Shown one piece after another: positions 8,334 to 17,400 of a DNA stretch of 34,912 nucleotides (position 1 is its first letter; each line of letters begins with the position of its first letter). A program made the position numbers and the translations under genes. This DNA is from JANNHP01 sp031404455 (GTDB lineage: Bacteria > Planctomycetota > JAJSAM01 > JAJVHW01): NCBI GenBank assembly GCA_031404455.1, contig JANNHP010000419.1:1-34912 (forward strand), written 5' to 3'. A model generated the notes under the pieces. That model was not told the origin of the DNA, did no database searches, and was given only the letters and a program-made list of their open reading frames with translations.

Positions 8334-8340
8334 TAGGCTA
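8334..8340. promoter_or_regulatory. TAGGCTA, possible shared -10 of two divergent genes
   Basis: The near-palindromic heptamer reads TAGGCT on the plus strand, 29 nt before the DinB ATG (which has its own GAAGGGAG). It reads TAGCCT on the minus strand, 8 nt before the ATG at 8326 (no Shine-Dalgarno). Both fit a relaxed TAnnnT -10. No -35 is evident, as is common in GC-rich genomes. This is inference from position only. Confidence 0.4.
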
Positions 8341-8368
8341 CCGCGACTTCACCGAAGGGAGCGCCGCC

Positions 8369-8851
8369 ATGGATCATCCGTTCCTCCTCCACCCAGGCCG
8401 TCCCGGGCCGTTCGGCGCGCTGATGGACGAGTACGCCCGCGCCGCGGAGGACTTCTGCCGCGTCGCCCTTGGCTTCGACGCAGCGCGGTTCGCCGCGGAG
8501 CGCAAGTCCGACGACGCGAACACGGCGTCGCCGCGCGCGATCTGCGCGCACGTCTGCGGCGCCGCGCACCGCTACGCGCACTACGTCCGAAAGGAGCGCT
8601 GCGTGGACTTCATCGAGCGCTTCGACTTCGACGCGTCGCGCCTCACGTCGCCGCGCGACGTCCGCGCGCTCGTCGCCGTGGCGGTCCAGTTCACCGAGTC
8701 GACCGTCGAACCGCTGCTCACCGCGACCGACGCCGACATCCAGGCGCTCTCGTTCACCGTGCGCTGGGGCCCGCGCTACGACCCCGAGATGATCCTCGAG
8801 CACGCCGTCTGCCACCTGCTGCGGCACCGGCGGCAGTTGGAGCGGTGGTAG
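8369..8851 (+). CDS. DinB-like putative metal-dependent protein
   Basis: This 160-residue protein fits the DinB/YfiT-like four-helix fold. It has an N-terminal helix (FGALMDEYARAAEDF), a central AAHRYAHYVRKE with two His, and a C-terminal EHAVCHLLRHRRQLERW. The last is the family's characteristic C-terminal His motif (HxxxHRRQ-like). These histidines would form the metal site. DinB-fold proteins include thiol-dependent transferases, and substrates are rarely predictable. The start ATG 8369 has GAAGGGAG upstream, and starts further upstream would overlap the divergent gene's promoter. It appears to be a single-gene unit. Confidence 0.8.
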   Translation: MDHPFLLHPGRPGPFGALMDEYARAAEDFCRVALGFDAARFAAERKSDDANTASPRAICAHVCGAAHRYAHYVRKERCVDFIERFDFDASRLTSPRDVRALVAVAVQFTESTVEPLLTATDADIQALSFTVRWGPRYDPEMILEHAVCHLLRHRRQLERW

Positions 8852-9266
8852 CCCCAGAGAGGTCGTGACGGAACTCTCTGCGAGCGTCGATTGCGCCCCT
8901 GCGCCCAACCGCAAGGCGGCGGCGCGCGGCCGACTTTCGGGGCCGCGGCGAACCCCTCCCCCGGAGGGGCCCGTACGACCCCGCGGCAAGAGCAAGCGAC
9001 GCCGACGCGGCGGGTGGGATGCAGGGGCGCAAGGTACCGAGTCCTCTCCGACCCTGCTGGGCAACGGTCGGCGCCGCGGGGGACTCCGTCACGATCTTTC
9101 AAGGTCTGTGAAGAAACCCGCCTGAGGGTCGAAGTTCGACCGTCGCGCGGACGAGAACGGGCCCCAATCTGAGGGGCGCCGACGGTCGCCTCGAGACCGT
9201 CCGCAGGACGGTCTCGTACGGACCGGCGCCCAAGGTCGCGCGCACGAAAACGTCCGAAGGCCTACC
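8852..9266. other. hairpin-rich spacer between convergent genes
   Basis: Together with the ilvE terminator this makes a 460-bp gap between the ends of the DinB gene and ilvE. No frame here shows credible coding. It contains a series of inverted repeats: CAGAGAG/CTCTCTG (8855-8880), CCCCTCC/GGAGGGG with a 3-nt loop (8953-8969), the 15-bp palindrome GGTCGAA-G-TTCGACC (9127-9141), and an 11-bp perfect stem with GCA loop (9192-9216). It could be terminators in tandem or a structured RNA; nothing recognisable as a known RNA family was seen. Confidence 0.5.
9192..9216. other. 11-bp perfect hairpin with GCA loop
   Basis: CGAGACCGTCC-GCA-GGACGGTCTCG lies in the spacer 95 bp before the ilvE stop. Its shape (11-12 bp stem, 3-nt loop) resembles the hairpin at 10577-10603 on the other side of ilvE. 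Function unknown. Confidence 0.5.
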
Positions 9267-9313
9267 GAAAGCTCGTGGAGAAGCCGCGCATCGCGGTTTC
9301 TCCACGAGCTTTC
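9267..9313 (-). terminator. 22-bp hairpin at the ilvE stop codon
   Basis: Arms 9267-9288 and 9292-9313 pair over 22 bp with one G-T mismatch and a 3-nt loop. The right arm takes in two bases of the TGA stop (9312-9314). There is no T-tract. This is very likely the ilvE transcript end, or a 3'-end stabiliser. Confidence 0.7.
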
Positions 9314-10346
9314 AGCCCTGCGGGACCTCGCGCGTCCAGCCGAAACGGTCCTCGCCGGTGCCGCACTGGATGCCGCGGAGGAGCTTGAGCAGCGCCTCGC
9401 GCGTGGCCGTCGCGGGGAACTTGTGCGACTTCTCGCGGTAGACGAGTTCGCGGACCGAGAGCAGCGTCCACGCAGTGCCGGAGGCGAAGACCTCCTCGCC
9501 GTCGGCGAGCGTCTCGTCGATCGAGATCGGGCGCTCCTCGACCTTCATGCCGAGGACGTCGCGGGCGAGCTGCACCGTGGACGCGCGCGTGTTGCCGTCG
9601 AGGATCTGGTCGGAGAGCGGCGGCGTGACGAGCGAGCCGTTCCTCAGTTTCACGAACACGTTCGAGCCGCTCGTCTCGCTGACCCACTTCAGCTCGTGCG
9701 CGTCGAGATAGAGGACGTCGTCGAACCCCTTCGCCTTCGCGTCGTACGCGATCCGGATCCCGCCCGAGTAGTTGCCCATGCACTTCGCGGCGCCCGTGCC
9801 GCCCGCGGGGACGCGGCCCTGCTCGAGGACGAGGAGACGCACCCCGCCGTCCGCGCCGCCGAAGTAAGAGCCCACCGCGCAGCCGTAGACGATCACGAGG
9901 AACTCGTGGGCGGGCCCGAGACCGAGACGCTGCCCGTTCGCCACCTCGACCGGGCGCAGGTAGAAGGACCCCTTGTCGTGCGGCGGCACGTGACGCAGGT
10001 TGCGGCGCACGGTCTCGACGCACGCGTCGACGAACTGCTGCGCGGGCAGCGGCGCGAGCATCATACGTTCGGCGGACCGGCGGAACCTCTCCGCGTTGCG
10101 GTCCACGCGGAAGAGCAGCACGCGCCCGTCGGCGCAGCGCTGCGCCTTCAGCCCCTCGAAGATGCCGAGCCCGTAACTCATGAACGCGGCGGCGGGGGAG
10201 ATGGCGAGTTCGCCGAACGGCAGGTAGTGGCCCGCGTCCCACGCCGGCGTTTTCGTGTCGTTGCAGTGCGAGACGTACATGAAGTCCGGCTCGGTGAACG
10301 AGAAGCTGAGGTGTCGCCAGTCGGGCAGGGGCTTCATGTGCGGCAT
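9312..10346 (-). CDS. ilvE: branched-chain amino acid aminotransferase (class II type)
   Basis: This PLP-dependent fold-type IV aminotransferase interconverts Leu, Ile and Val with their 2-oxo acids, using 2-oxoglutarate/glutamate. From ATG 10346 it is 344 residues, the usual size for the eukaryote-like class II BCAT. Diagnostic segments are SYGLGIFEGLKAQR, FYLRPVEV, and GTGAAKCMGNYSGG, which contains the PLP lysine. LYLDA...WVSETSGSNVFVKL and TPPLSDQILDGNTRASTVQLA follow. The start is uncertain: ATG 10385 would add 13 residues, but its first codons (AGT TTT) are unlike local codon use, and ATG 10337 is also possible; none has a Shine-Dalgarno. A G8 run (10350-10357) just upstream of ATG 10346 is a likely error spot. 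It stands alone, with terminators on both sides. Confidence 0.9.
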   Translation of the reverse strand: MPHMKPLPDWRHLSFSFTEPDFMYVSHCNDTKTPAWDAGHYLPFGELAISPAAAFMSYGLGIFEGLKAQRCADGRVLLFRVDRNAERFRRSAERMMLAPLPAQQFVDACVETVRRNLRHVPPHDKGSFYLRPVEVANGQRLGLGPAHEFLVIVYGCAVGSYFGGADGGVRLLVLEQGRVPAGGTGAAKCMGNYSGGIRIAYDAKAKGFDDVLYLDAHELKWVSETSGSNVFVKLRNGSLVTPPLSDQILDGNTRASTVQLARDVLGMKVEERPISIDETLADGEEVFASGTAWTLLSVRELVYREKSHKFPATATREALLKLLRGIQCGTGEDRFGWTREVPQG

Positions 10347-10576
10347 CGTGGGGGGGGCCGCCGCGCCGCGCGAGGGAAAACTCATTTCGGCGATGCGTCG
10401 CAGCGATTGGCTGCGGCGGACCCGACTTCGGTCCGGCGGAAGCCGCGAAGAGGGCGAGGCGCTCTGCCGCTCCTTCCGTCGCCCGGCGCGACGGCGTCGT
10501 CCGGACGAACTCGGCAGGGGACCCGGCGGCGAGGCGCCGCCACCCTGCTCGAGTTCGTTTCCGGACCTGGGGCACT

Positions 10577-10603
10577 TCCGAAGTCGCCACCGGCGACTTC
10601 GGA
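10577..10603. other. 12-bp perfect hairpin with ACC loop
   Basis: TCCGAAGTCGCC pairs exactly with GGCGACTTCGGA across a 3-nt loop. It lies in the gap of about 315 bp between the ilvE start and the glcF end; apart from this hairpin and the glcF terminator nothing else recognisable is there. It could be a second terminator for glcDEF or an ilvE leader element. Confidence 0.45.
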
Positions 10604-10636
10604 TGCGTCCTTCGTCCGCACCGTGCCCGTGACATC

Positions 10637-10657
10637 CGCGGCGCCCTTGGCGCCGCG
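10637..10657 (-). terminator. glcDEF operon terminator hairpin
   Basis: CGCGGCGCC-CTT-GGCGCCGCG is a perfect 9-bp GC stem with a 3-nt loop, 3 nt downstream of the glcF stop codon. No T-tract. Confidence 0.6.
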
Positions 10658-10660
10658 TCG

Positions 10661-11899
10661 TCACTCCCGCGGGATCGACGCGGCGAGAAGCGTCGCGACG
10701 TGCTCGACGCGGACGTTGACGCCAGCGGCGCGCAGGCCCGACGCGAGCTGCAGGTGGCAGCCCGGATTCGCCGTCGCGAGGATCTGCGGCTTCGCCGCGC
10801 GGATCGCGTCGATCTTGAGACGCAGCAGTTCGTCCGCCATCTCCGGCTCGGTCACGTTGTAGACGCCCGCGCTGCCGCAGCAGCGGTCGGCGTCGCCGAG
10901 GGGGACGAGGTCCACGTCGGGCAGCGACGCGAGCAGTCTGCGCGGCGCGGCTGCGATCCGCTGGCCGTGGCGCAGGTGGCATGCGTCCTGGTACGCGACG
11001 CGCAGACGCTCGCTCCGTCCGTCGCCCATGCGCGCGGCGATCGGCCGCGGCGCGAACTGGAGTCCCCGGCGGTCGAGCCACTCGAGGAGGTCGAACGTCG
11101 TCCGCGCGAGCCGCCAGTCGGCTTCCTTCAGATGACTGCCGCATCCCGCCGCGTTGACGATCACGGCGTCCACGGGGAACGGCGCGAGCGCCGCCGCGAG
11201 ACGCTCCAGCGTCACGCGCGCTCCCGCGGCGTCGCCGAGGTGCGCCGAGAGTGCGCCGCAGCAGAGCGGACCGAAGGGGACGTGGACGTCGAAGCCGGCG
11301 CGACGCAGGAGCGCGGCACTCGCGGCGTGGACGCTCGCGAATCCCTGGTCCATCACGCATCCCGGGACGAGCGCGACGGCGCCGCGTCGCGCGCCGGTCG
11401 CGGGCAGCAGTCGCTCGACCGTGCGGGACCACGGACGCCAGTTCGGATCGGGCGCGATGCGCGCGATCACGCTGACCGGACCCGTTCGCTTCGCGGCGGC
11501 GGCGAGGAGCCCGGTGCGCCGCGCGATCCAGAGGAGACGCATCAGCGTCGCCGCGCCGAACCGCGTGCCGAGTCCGCGGCGGATGAGCCAGTCCTGCGCG
11601 AGTCGCGCGGCGCGCGGCCGCTCGATGCGCGTCGCGAGGAACTCCCGCCCCTCTTCGAGGATCGCGCCGTAGCGCACGCCCGACGGACACGCCGGCTCGC
11701 ACGCGCGGCAGCCGATGCAGCGGTCGAGGTGCTCCGTCGCGACGGCGATGTCGGCGATCCGTCCCTCGGCGAGCCCTCGCACGAGCGCGATGCGGCCGCG
11801 CGGCGAATCGAGCTCGTTGCCGGTCGCGTCGTACGTGGGACACGCGGACAGGCAGAGGCCGCAGTGGACGCACGCGTCGAGCTTCTTCGGGTCGATCAC
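10661..11899 (-). CDS. glcF: glycolate oxidase iron-sulfur subunit GlcF
   Basis: This 412-residue protein is the electron-carrying subunit of membrane-associated glycolate oxidase (GlcDEF), which converts glycolate to glyoxylate. The N-terminus has two 4Fe-4S ferredoxin motifs: CVHCGLCLSACP near residue 10 and CIGCRACEPACP near residue 60. Two CCG domains follow (GCVMDQGF ... CCGALSAHLG ... AAGCGSHL; then DACHLRHGQ ... CCGSAGVYN ... NPGCHLQL). The start is GTG 11899 because it forms a GTGA overlap with the glcE stop and places the first cluster at the expected distance. It is the last gene of glcD-glcE-glcF, followed by a terminator hairpin. Confidence 0.93.
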   Translation of the reverse strand: MIDPKKLDACVHCGLCLSACPTYDATGNELDSPRGRIALVRGLAEGRIADIAVATEHLDRCIGCRACEPACPSGVRYGAILEEGREFLATRIERPRAARLAQDWLIRRGLGTRFGAATLMRLLWIARRTGLLAAAAKRTGPVSVIARIAPDPNWRPWSRTVERLLPATGARRGAVALVPGCVMDQGFASVHAASAALLRRAGFDVHVPFGPLCCGALSAHLGDAAGARVTLERLAAALAPFPVDAVIVNAAGCGSHLKEADWRLARTTFDLLEWLDRRGLQFAPRPIAARMGDGRSERLRVAYQDACHLRHGQRIAAAPRRLLASLPDVDLVPLGDADRCCGSAGVYNVTEPEMADELLRLKIDAIRAAKPQILATANPGCHLQLASGLRAAGVNVRVEHVATLLAASIPRE

Positions 11900-12906
11900 G
11901 TCGAGCCGATTCCGCGCCCGGGCGCGAGCGTCCCCTTCGGATCGAACGCCTGCCGCACGCGTTCGAGGAGCGGCGGCGTCTCGCGCTTCTTCACGCTCGC
12001 GGGCGGAACGTGGACGTACGAACGGCCGCGCAGTACGTCGATCAGATACAGCTCCGCGCCGGGCGGCAGAGCGTCGAGCGGCGCCGCGCGCGGACTCGGC
12101 GAGACGGCGAGCGCCAGCGACGTGCGCGGATCGAGCGCCGCGAACGCGGTGAGCGTCGCCCAGTCGCCCTCGCCCGCGGCGAGGCCCTTCGACGCGAGGA
12201 GGCGCGCCGCTTCCGCGACGGCCGCGCGCGGGCCTTCGAGCAGCACGTCCACGCGGACGCCGTCCTCCTGCGGGGAAGCGACGAGAGCGGACGGTTGCAG
12301 CGCGATGGACCCCGCGGCGGCGAGGGCGGCGTGCGCGGCGGCGCGATCGTCGAACACGCCGGTGAGCGTCGTCGAGACCTCGGGGATCGCCTCGATGCGG
12401 AACGTCACCTCGGTGATGGCCGCGAGGCAGCCGCGCGATCCGACGAGCGCCTTGCACACGTCGAAGCCCGCGACGCTCTTCACCACCTTCGCGCCCACGG
12501 CGACGACCGCGCCGCCGGCGAGCACGGCGCGCGCGCCGAGGAGCACGTCGCGGGCGCGGAACCCGAGACGTCCCGAGAGGCCGTCGGCGGCGGCCGCGAA
12601 GACGCCGCCGACGGTCGCGCGGTCGCCGGCGTCGTAGGGCCGGAGCGGGAAGCGTCGTCCGCGTTCCTGGAGTTCCGCGGCGATCTCGAAGAGCGACGTG
12701 CCCGCGCGCGCCGTGGCGACGAGGTCGCCCTCGCGGATCTCCACGACGCCGCTGATCCCGAACATCCACACGCCGAGGAGCTCGCCCTCGCCCTTCTTCG
12801 CGACGAGCCCGCCGCCGGAGAGCCGCACGCGGCGGCCCTCCGCCGCGCAGCCGCGCAGCGTGTCGCCGAGCTCCGCCTCGTTCCTCGGCTGGAAGGCGCC
12901 GGTCAC
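11896..12906 (-). CDS. glcE: glycolate oxidase FAD-binding subunit GlcE
   Basis: This 336-residue protein is the second flavin-binding subunit of glycolate oxidase. It has a PCMH-type FAD domain: RVRLSGGG, then RFPLRPYDAGDRATVGGVFAAAADGLSGRLGFRARDVL-like segments, and VGAKVVKSVAGFDVCKALVGSRG near the centre, typical of GlcE. The C-terminus ends with the RVRQAFDPKGTLAPGRG signature shared by GlcD/GlcE. The GTG start at 12906 overlaps the glcD TGA as GTGA, and the stop overlaps the glcF GTG in the same way, so all three subunits appear translationally coupled. Length is close to the usual 350. No truncation seen. Confidence 0.92.
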   Translation of the reverse strand: MTGAFQPRNEAELGDTLRGCAAEGRRVRLSGGGLVAKKGEGELLGVWMFGISGVVEIREGDLVATARAGTSLFEIAAELQERGRRFPLRPYDAGDRATVGGVFAAAADGLSGRLGFRARDVLLGARAVLAGGAVVAVGAKVVKSVAGFDVCKALVGSRGCLAAITEVTFRIEAIPEVSTTLTGVFDDRAAAHAALAAAGSIALQPSALVASPQEDGVRVDVLLEGPRAAVAEAARLLASKGLAAGEGDWATLTAFAALDPRTSLALAVSPSPRAAPLDALPPGAELYLIDVLRGRSYVHVPPASVKKRETPPLLERVRQAFDPKGTLAPGRGIGST

Positions 12907-14315
12907 AGCCAGCCCGCCCGCGGCGTCTTCTCGCCGAGCGGCAACCCGCCCGTTCCGGTCGGGAACACCTTCTCCGGGTTCATGCGCCCCGACGGATCGA
13001 ACGCGTCGCGGATGCGGCGGAAGAGATCGATCGTGGCCGGGTCGTACTGCAGGCCGAGGAGTTCGCGCTTCTCGCCGCCGATGCCGTGCTCGCCCGTGAG
13101 CGAACCGCCGAAGTCGACGCACATCTCCAGGATCTCGCGGCCCGCCGCGGCGCAGCGCGCGATCTCGTCGGCGTCCTTCGTCGCGAAGAGGAGGAGCGGG
13201 TGGAGATTGCCGTCGCCCGCGTGGCACACGGTGGCGACGCGAAGGCCGTGCTTCTCGGCGATGGCGTGACTCCGCGTGAGCGCCTGCGCGAGGCGCGACG
13301 GCGGCACGACGCCGTCGTGCGAGTAGCAGCCCTTGCTGATGCGGCCGAGTGCTCCCGCGACCTGCTTGCGCCCCTTCCACATCCGCGCGCGTTCGTCCTC
13401 CGACTTCGCCGCGCGCGCATCGATCGCACCGGCGCCGCGCAGCGCGGCGAGCACGGGACCCTCCTGCGCGGACACCTCGTCCTTCGCGCCTTCGAGCTCG
13501 ACGAGCAGCACGGCCGCGGCGTCGGTCGGGAACCCCGCGTGGACGTGCTCCTCCACGGCCTCAATCGCGAGCCGGTCCATGAGTTCGAGCGCCGCGGGGA
13601 CGACGCCCGTCGCGATGACCGCCGCGACCGCCAGGCCCGCGTCCTCGAGCGCGCGGAAGCTCGCGAGGAACGTGCGGATGGACTCCGGCACCGGCACGAG
13701 CCGGACGTCGGCCTCGGTGACGATCCCGAAGAGCCCCTCGCTGCCGACGACGAGGCCGAGGAGCGCGTCGTCGTCGATGCGGTGGACCCTCGCGTCCGAG
13801 GTCACGAGTTCGAGGCCGAGCACGTGGTTCGTCGTCACTCCGAGCCGCAGCGTGTGCGGCCCGCCCGAGTTCTCGGCGACGTTGCCGCCGATCGTCGACG
13901 CCGCCTGGCTCGACGGATCGGGCGCGTAGCGCAGTCCGTGCGCCGCCGCGGCCTCGTTGAGGCGGGCATTGACGACGCCGGGCTGCACGCGGGCGCGCCG
14001 CTCGGCCGGGTCGAGGCGGACGATGCGGTTCATGCGCGCCGTCGAGAGGAGCACGCCGCCCGCCGTCGCGATGGCGCCGCCCGAGAGTCCCGTCCCCGCG
14101 CCGCGCGCGACGACCGGCGCGCCGTGCTCCGCGGCGACCCGGAGCGTCGCGGCGACCTCGTCCGTCGTCCGCGGGAGCACGATCACGTCGGCGGAGCCCG
14201 GGTGGAGCGTCTGCGCGTCGGACTCGTAGACGCGGCGCTCGTCCTGCCGGTCGAGGACGGCGCCCTCGGGCAGTACGCCGCGGAGCGCGGCGGCGAGGGA
14301 GGTCGCTCGTGGCAC
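12903..14315 (-). CDS. glcD: glycolate oxidase catalytic subunit GlcD
   Basis: This 470-residue FAD-linked oxidase is the substrate-oxidising subunit. The N-terminal FAD_binding_4 domain shows VVARGAGTGLSGGA and DPSSQAASTIGGNVAENSGGPHTLRLG-like segments. The C-terminal FAD-oxidase domain carries CHAGDGNLHP and GSLTGEHGIGGEKRELL with the conserved His residues. The chain ends in the usual FRRIRDAFDPSGRMNPEKVFP. The start is GTG 14315; no in-frame ATG lies nearby and there is no Shine-Dalgarno, but TAGGTT sits 8 nt upstream, so a leaderless message is plausible. It is the first gene of glcDEF and diverges from the 1133-aa repeat protein. Confidence 0.93.
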   Translation of the reverse strand: MPRATSLAAALRGVLPEGAVLDRQDERRVYESDAQTLHPGSADVIVLPRTTDEVAATLRVAAEHGAPVVARGAGTGLSGGAIATAGGVLLSTARMNRIVRLDPAERRARVQPGVVNARLNEAAAAHGLRYAPDPSSQAASTIGGNVAENSGGPHTLRLGVTTNHVLGLELVTSDARVHRIDDDALLGLVVGSEGLFGIVTEADVRLVPVPESIRTFLASFRALEDAGLAVAAVIATGVVPAALELMDRLAIEAVEEHVHAGFPTDAAAVLLVELEGAKDEVSAQEGPVLAALRGAGAIDARAAKSEDERARMWKGRKQVAGALGRISKGCYSHDGVVPPSRLAQALTRSHAIAEKHGLRVATVCHAGDGNLHPLLLFATKDADEIARCAAAGREILEMCVDFGGSLTGEHGIGGEKRELLGLQYDPATIDLFRRIRDAFDPSGRMNPEKVFPTGTGGLPLGEKTPRAGWL

Positions 14316-14323
14316 GGGCGCAG

Positions 14324-14329
14324 AACCTA
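14324..14329 (-). promoter_or_regulatory. possible -10 hexamer of glcDEF
   Basis: TAGGTT on the minus strand, 8 nt before the GTG of glcD, which has no Shine-Dalgarno. The spacing would place transcription start at or near the first codon. No -35 recognised. Confidence 0.35.
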
Positions 14330-14463
14330 CAGCGGGCGAGCGTCCGCCGGAAGCGACTGCGCGCGCGGCGTCGCGCGAACCTGCAACCCGCCGGGGTCTT
14401 CTGGCGTCTCGTGACGCGGGGACCGGATGATCTCGGCCTCGGACCGGGTCGGGAGGTACTGCA

Positions 14464-17400
14464 TTGAACCAGCGCAAACTCGTCGGAGTGATGCTCCTCG
14501 TGGTGGGGCTCCTCGTGGCGCTCGTGGCGTACTTCGCGACGAAGCCACCCGAATCAGTCGTCGACGTCGACGGGACGAGGATCGTCGGCGTCGGCACGAC
14601 GGCGACCGTGGAGCCGCCCGCGAAGAAGGCCGCGAAGGCCCCCGAGCGCTCCCGGTGGGTCCGCGTCGGCCCGGGCACGGTCGTCGGCGTCGTCCGCGAG
14701 TACGGCTCGGACCGGCCGATCGAGGGCGCCCTTGTGTCCCTCGAGGCGGGTCTCCCGGGGCCGAACGAGCTCCTCAAGACGACGACGCGGGCCGACGGCG
14801 GGTTCACGTTCGAGAAGGTGACGAACTTCGACGCGTGGACGTTCCGCGCGAAGGCGCCGTCGCCCCTCGCCGACAGCGAGCTCGGCGGCGTCGGCGTCAT
14901 CGAGAACCGCGAGACGGACCTCGGCACCGTGTACCTCGCGCCCACGTTCGGCGTGCCCGGGATCGTCGTCGACGAGAAGGACACGCCCATCGCCGGCGCC
15001 TCGGTCCGCGCCATCCGCTCCCGCTCGGCGTCGGGCTCGATCGACATCCTGCGCCTCATCCGCGAACTGCCGACGCGCGCCGCCGCCGTGGACAGCGCCG
15101 TCACCGCCGAGGACGGGAAGTTCGAGCTGAGGAAGGTCCCGCCGGGCCGCTACGACTTCACCGTCGAGAAGGCCGGCTGGCAGATCAAGGTGCAGTCGGG
15201 CGAGATCATCAACCCCGACGCGAAGAACCGGCCGCTGAAGTTCGTGCTCGTGCGCGGGTTCCCGCTGGAGGGCACCGTCGTCCGCGAGGGCGGGGGGCCG
15301 GTGGCGGGGCTGCCGGTGGTGGCGTTCAGCGAGCCGAACGACCCGACGGAGTTCAACGCGCTCGACAAGGTGTTCACGACGACGGACGAGAAGGGAGCCT
15401 TCCACCTCGAGGGGCTCGGCGGCGGCAAGTACATCGTCGCCGTCTCGCCCGAGGGCGAGCCGATGACGGCGTCGCCGTCGGTCACGGTGCCGTCGAAGAA
15501 GCCCGTCGAGATCGTGCTGAAGGGCGACTGCTGGCTCGAGGGCCAGATCACCGGCGAGAGCGAGAAGCCGGTCGCGGACGCGCAGATCTACGCCATCAGC
15601 TTCGACAGCCGCCAGCCGACCGTCGGCAACGCGAAGACCGACGGCGACGGGCGCTACTCGATCCGCGGCCTGAAGAGCGGACCGCTCCAGCTCTTCCTCG
15701 TGCAGGCGGAGGGCTTCGGCAACTACCCCGAGGACCTCTCGGCCATGATGCGCGGACGCGGTGCGACCGACGTGAAGCTCGTCCCCGGGCGCAACGAGAA
15801 GAACGTGTCGCTGGCGAAGGGCGGGATCGTCCGCGGCATCGTGAAGGAGAAGGGCGCCGACGTGCCGATCGCCGGGGCGCGCGTGGAGCTCGGGACGCCG
15901 CTCGCCTTCTTCGGCGGGAGCCGCGGCACGACGACCGGCGCCGACGGGAAGTTTGAGCTGACGAGCGTCGCGAAGGGGCCCGCCATCCTCATGGTCTCGA
16001 AGGACGGATGGTTCCAGCCGGGCGTCAACCCGCAGAGCGTGATGATGGTGATGGGCGCCCGCATGCAGGGCGGCGGCAAGGACGGCGCCAAGGACAGCGG
16101 AAAGGGCGCGAACATCGTCATCAGCGAGGCGGGCGAGGTCATCGAGCGGACGCTCGAGCTCGCGCGCGGCTCGTCGCTCGAGGGCACGGTCACCACGCCC
16201 GACGGGCAGCCCGTCTCCGGCGCGCAGGTCTCGCTGGCGCTCGAGGAGGACGGCGGGTTCGGCCGCATGCTCGGCGGACTCTTCCCCATGCCCGAGCCGC
16301 GCCTCACCGATGCGCAGGGCCACTACGAGATCCCCGGCCCGCCGCCGGGCCAGAAGGGCCACGTCGTCGCGCGCGCGACCGGATACCTCGACGGCAAGAG
16401 CGAGGTGCTCACGTGCGCGGCCGGCGACGCGAAGACCGGCGTCGGGGTGAAGCTGCGCCAGGGCGCGACGCTCGCGGGCAAGGTGCACGATGACGCGACG
16501 CCGCCGCGCCCGATCGAGGGCGCCCTCGTGCGGTGGACGTCGATGGAGGGCGACACGAACGACTGGTCGGTGCAGTGGCGCCTGCGCAGCGCGACACCGT
16601 CCGTCACCGACTCGAAGGGCGAGTTCCGCATCCCGAACGTGGAGACGGGCAAGCTCGCGATCGAGGTGTCCGATCCGCGGCACCTCGACTGGTCGTCGCG
16701 CGAGGTGACCGCCGAGGACGGGAAGACGGCGGACTTCGACGTCGTGCTGAAGCTCGGCGCGGTGATCGAGGGCCGCGTGATCGGCCCCGACGGCAAACCG
16801 CGCGCGGGCGCCTCCATCTCCTGCAGCCACCAGGGCGAGACGCCCGACGAGTTCGACGAGTACTCGAGCGACCCGTCCGACATCTCCGGTGACGCGCAGG
16901 GGAACTTCCGCGCCGAGGGGCTCATCCCCGGCCGCTACGAGGTGCAGGCGAAGGCCGCCGGCGCGGCGCCGAGCGAACCGGTCATGGCGGAGACGGGCGG
17001 TCCGGCGATCACGCTGCAACTGACGCAGGCGTACTCCATCACGGGCGTCGTCCGCCTGAAGGGAGGCGCCGGCGTCGCCGACGTGCAGGTCGCGTTGATG
17101 AAGCGCACGGAGGTCCCGAGCCCCCAAGGCACGGTCACGGGCACGGGCACGACGCAGCAGTCCCGTCAGATCCAGAACGTGCGGACCGGCTCCGGCGGCG
17201 AGTTCGAGATGAAGGACGTGCCCGGCGGCGCGTACGACCTGCAGGTCACCGTGGGATGGGGCATGCAGCCGCGGCCGAACGTCGTCCCGACCACGGTGAA
17301 GGACGTCCAGGCCGGCCGGCAGAGCCTCGTCGTCGAGGTCGAATCGGGGCTGACGATCTCCGGCAAGGTGTTCGACGAGGAAGGCCAGCCCGTCGCGAGC

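Noticed and set aside
8333..9064. Minus-strand open frame across the DinB gene and the spacer
   Set aside because: No Shine-Dalgarno, no domain, basic low-complexity sequence, antisense to the DinB-family gene.
8852..9313. CRISPR-like array
   Set aside because: The hairpins differ in sequence and spacing; there are no regular direct repeats and no cas genes.
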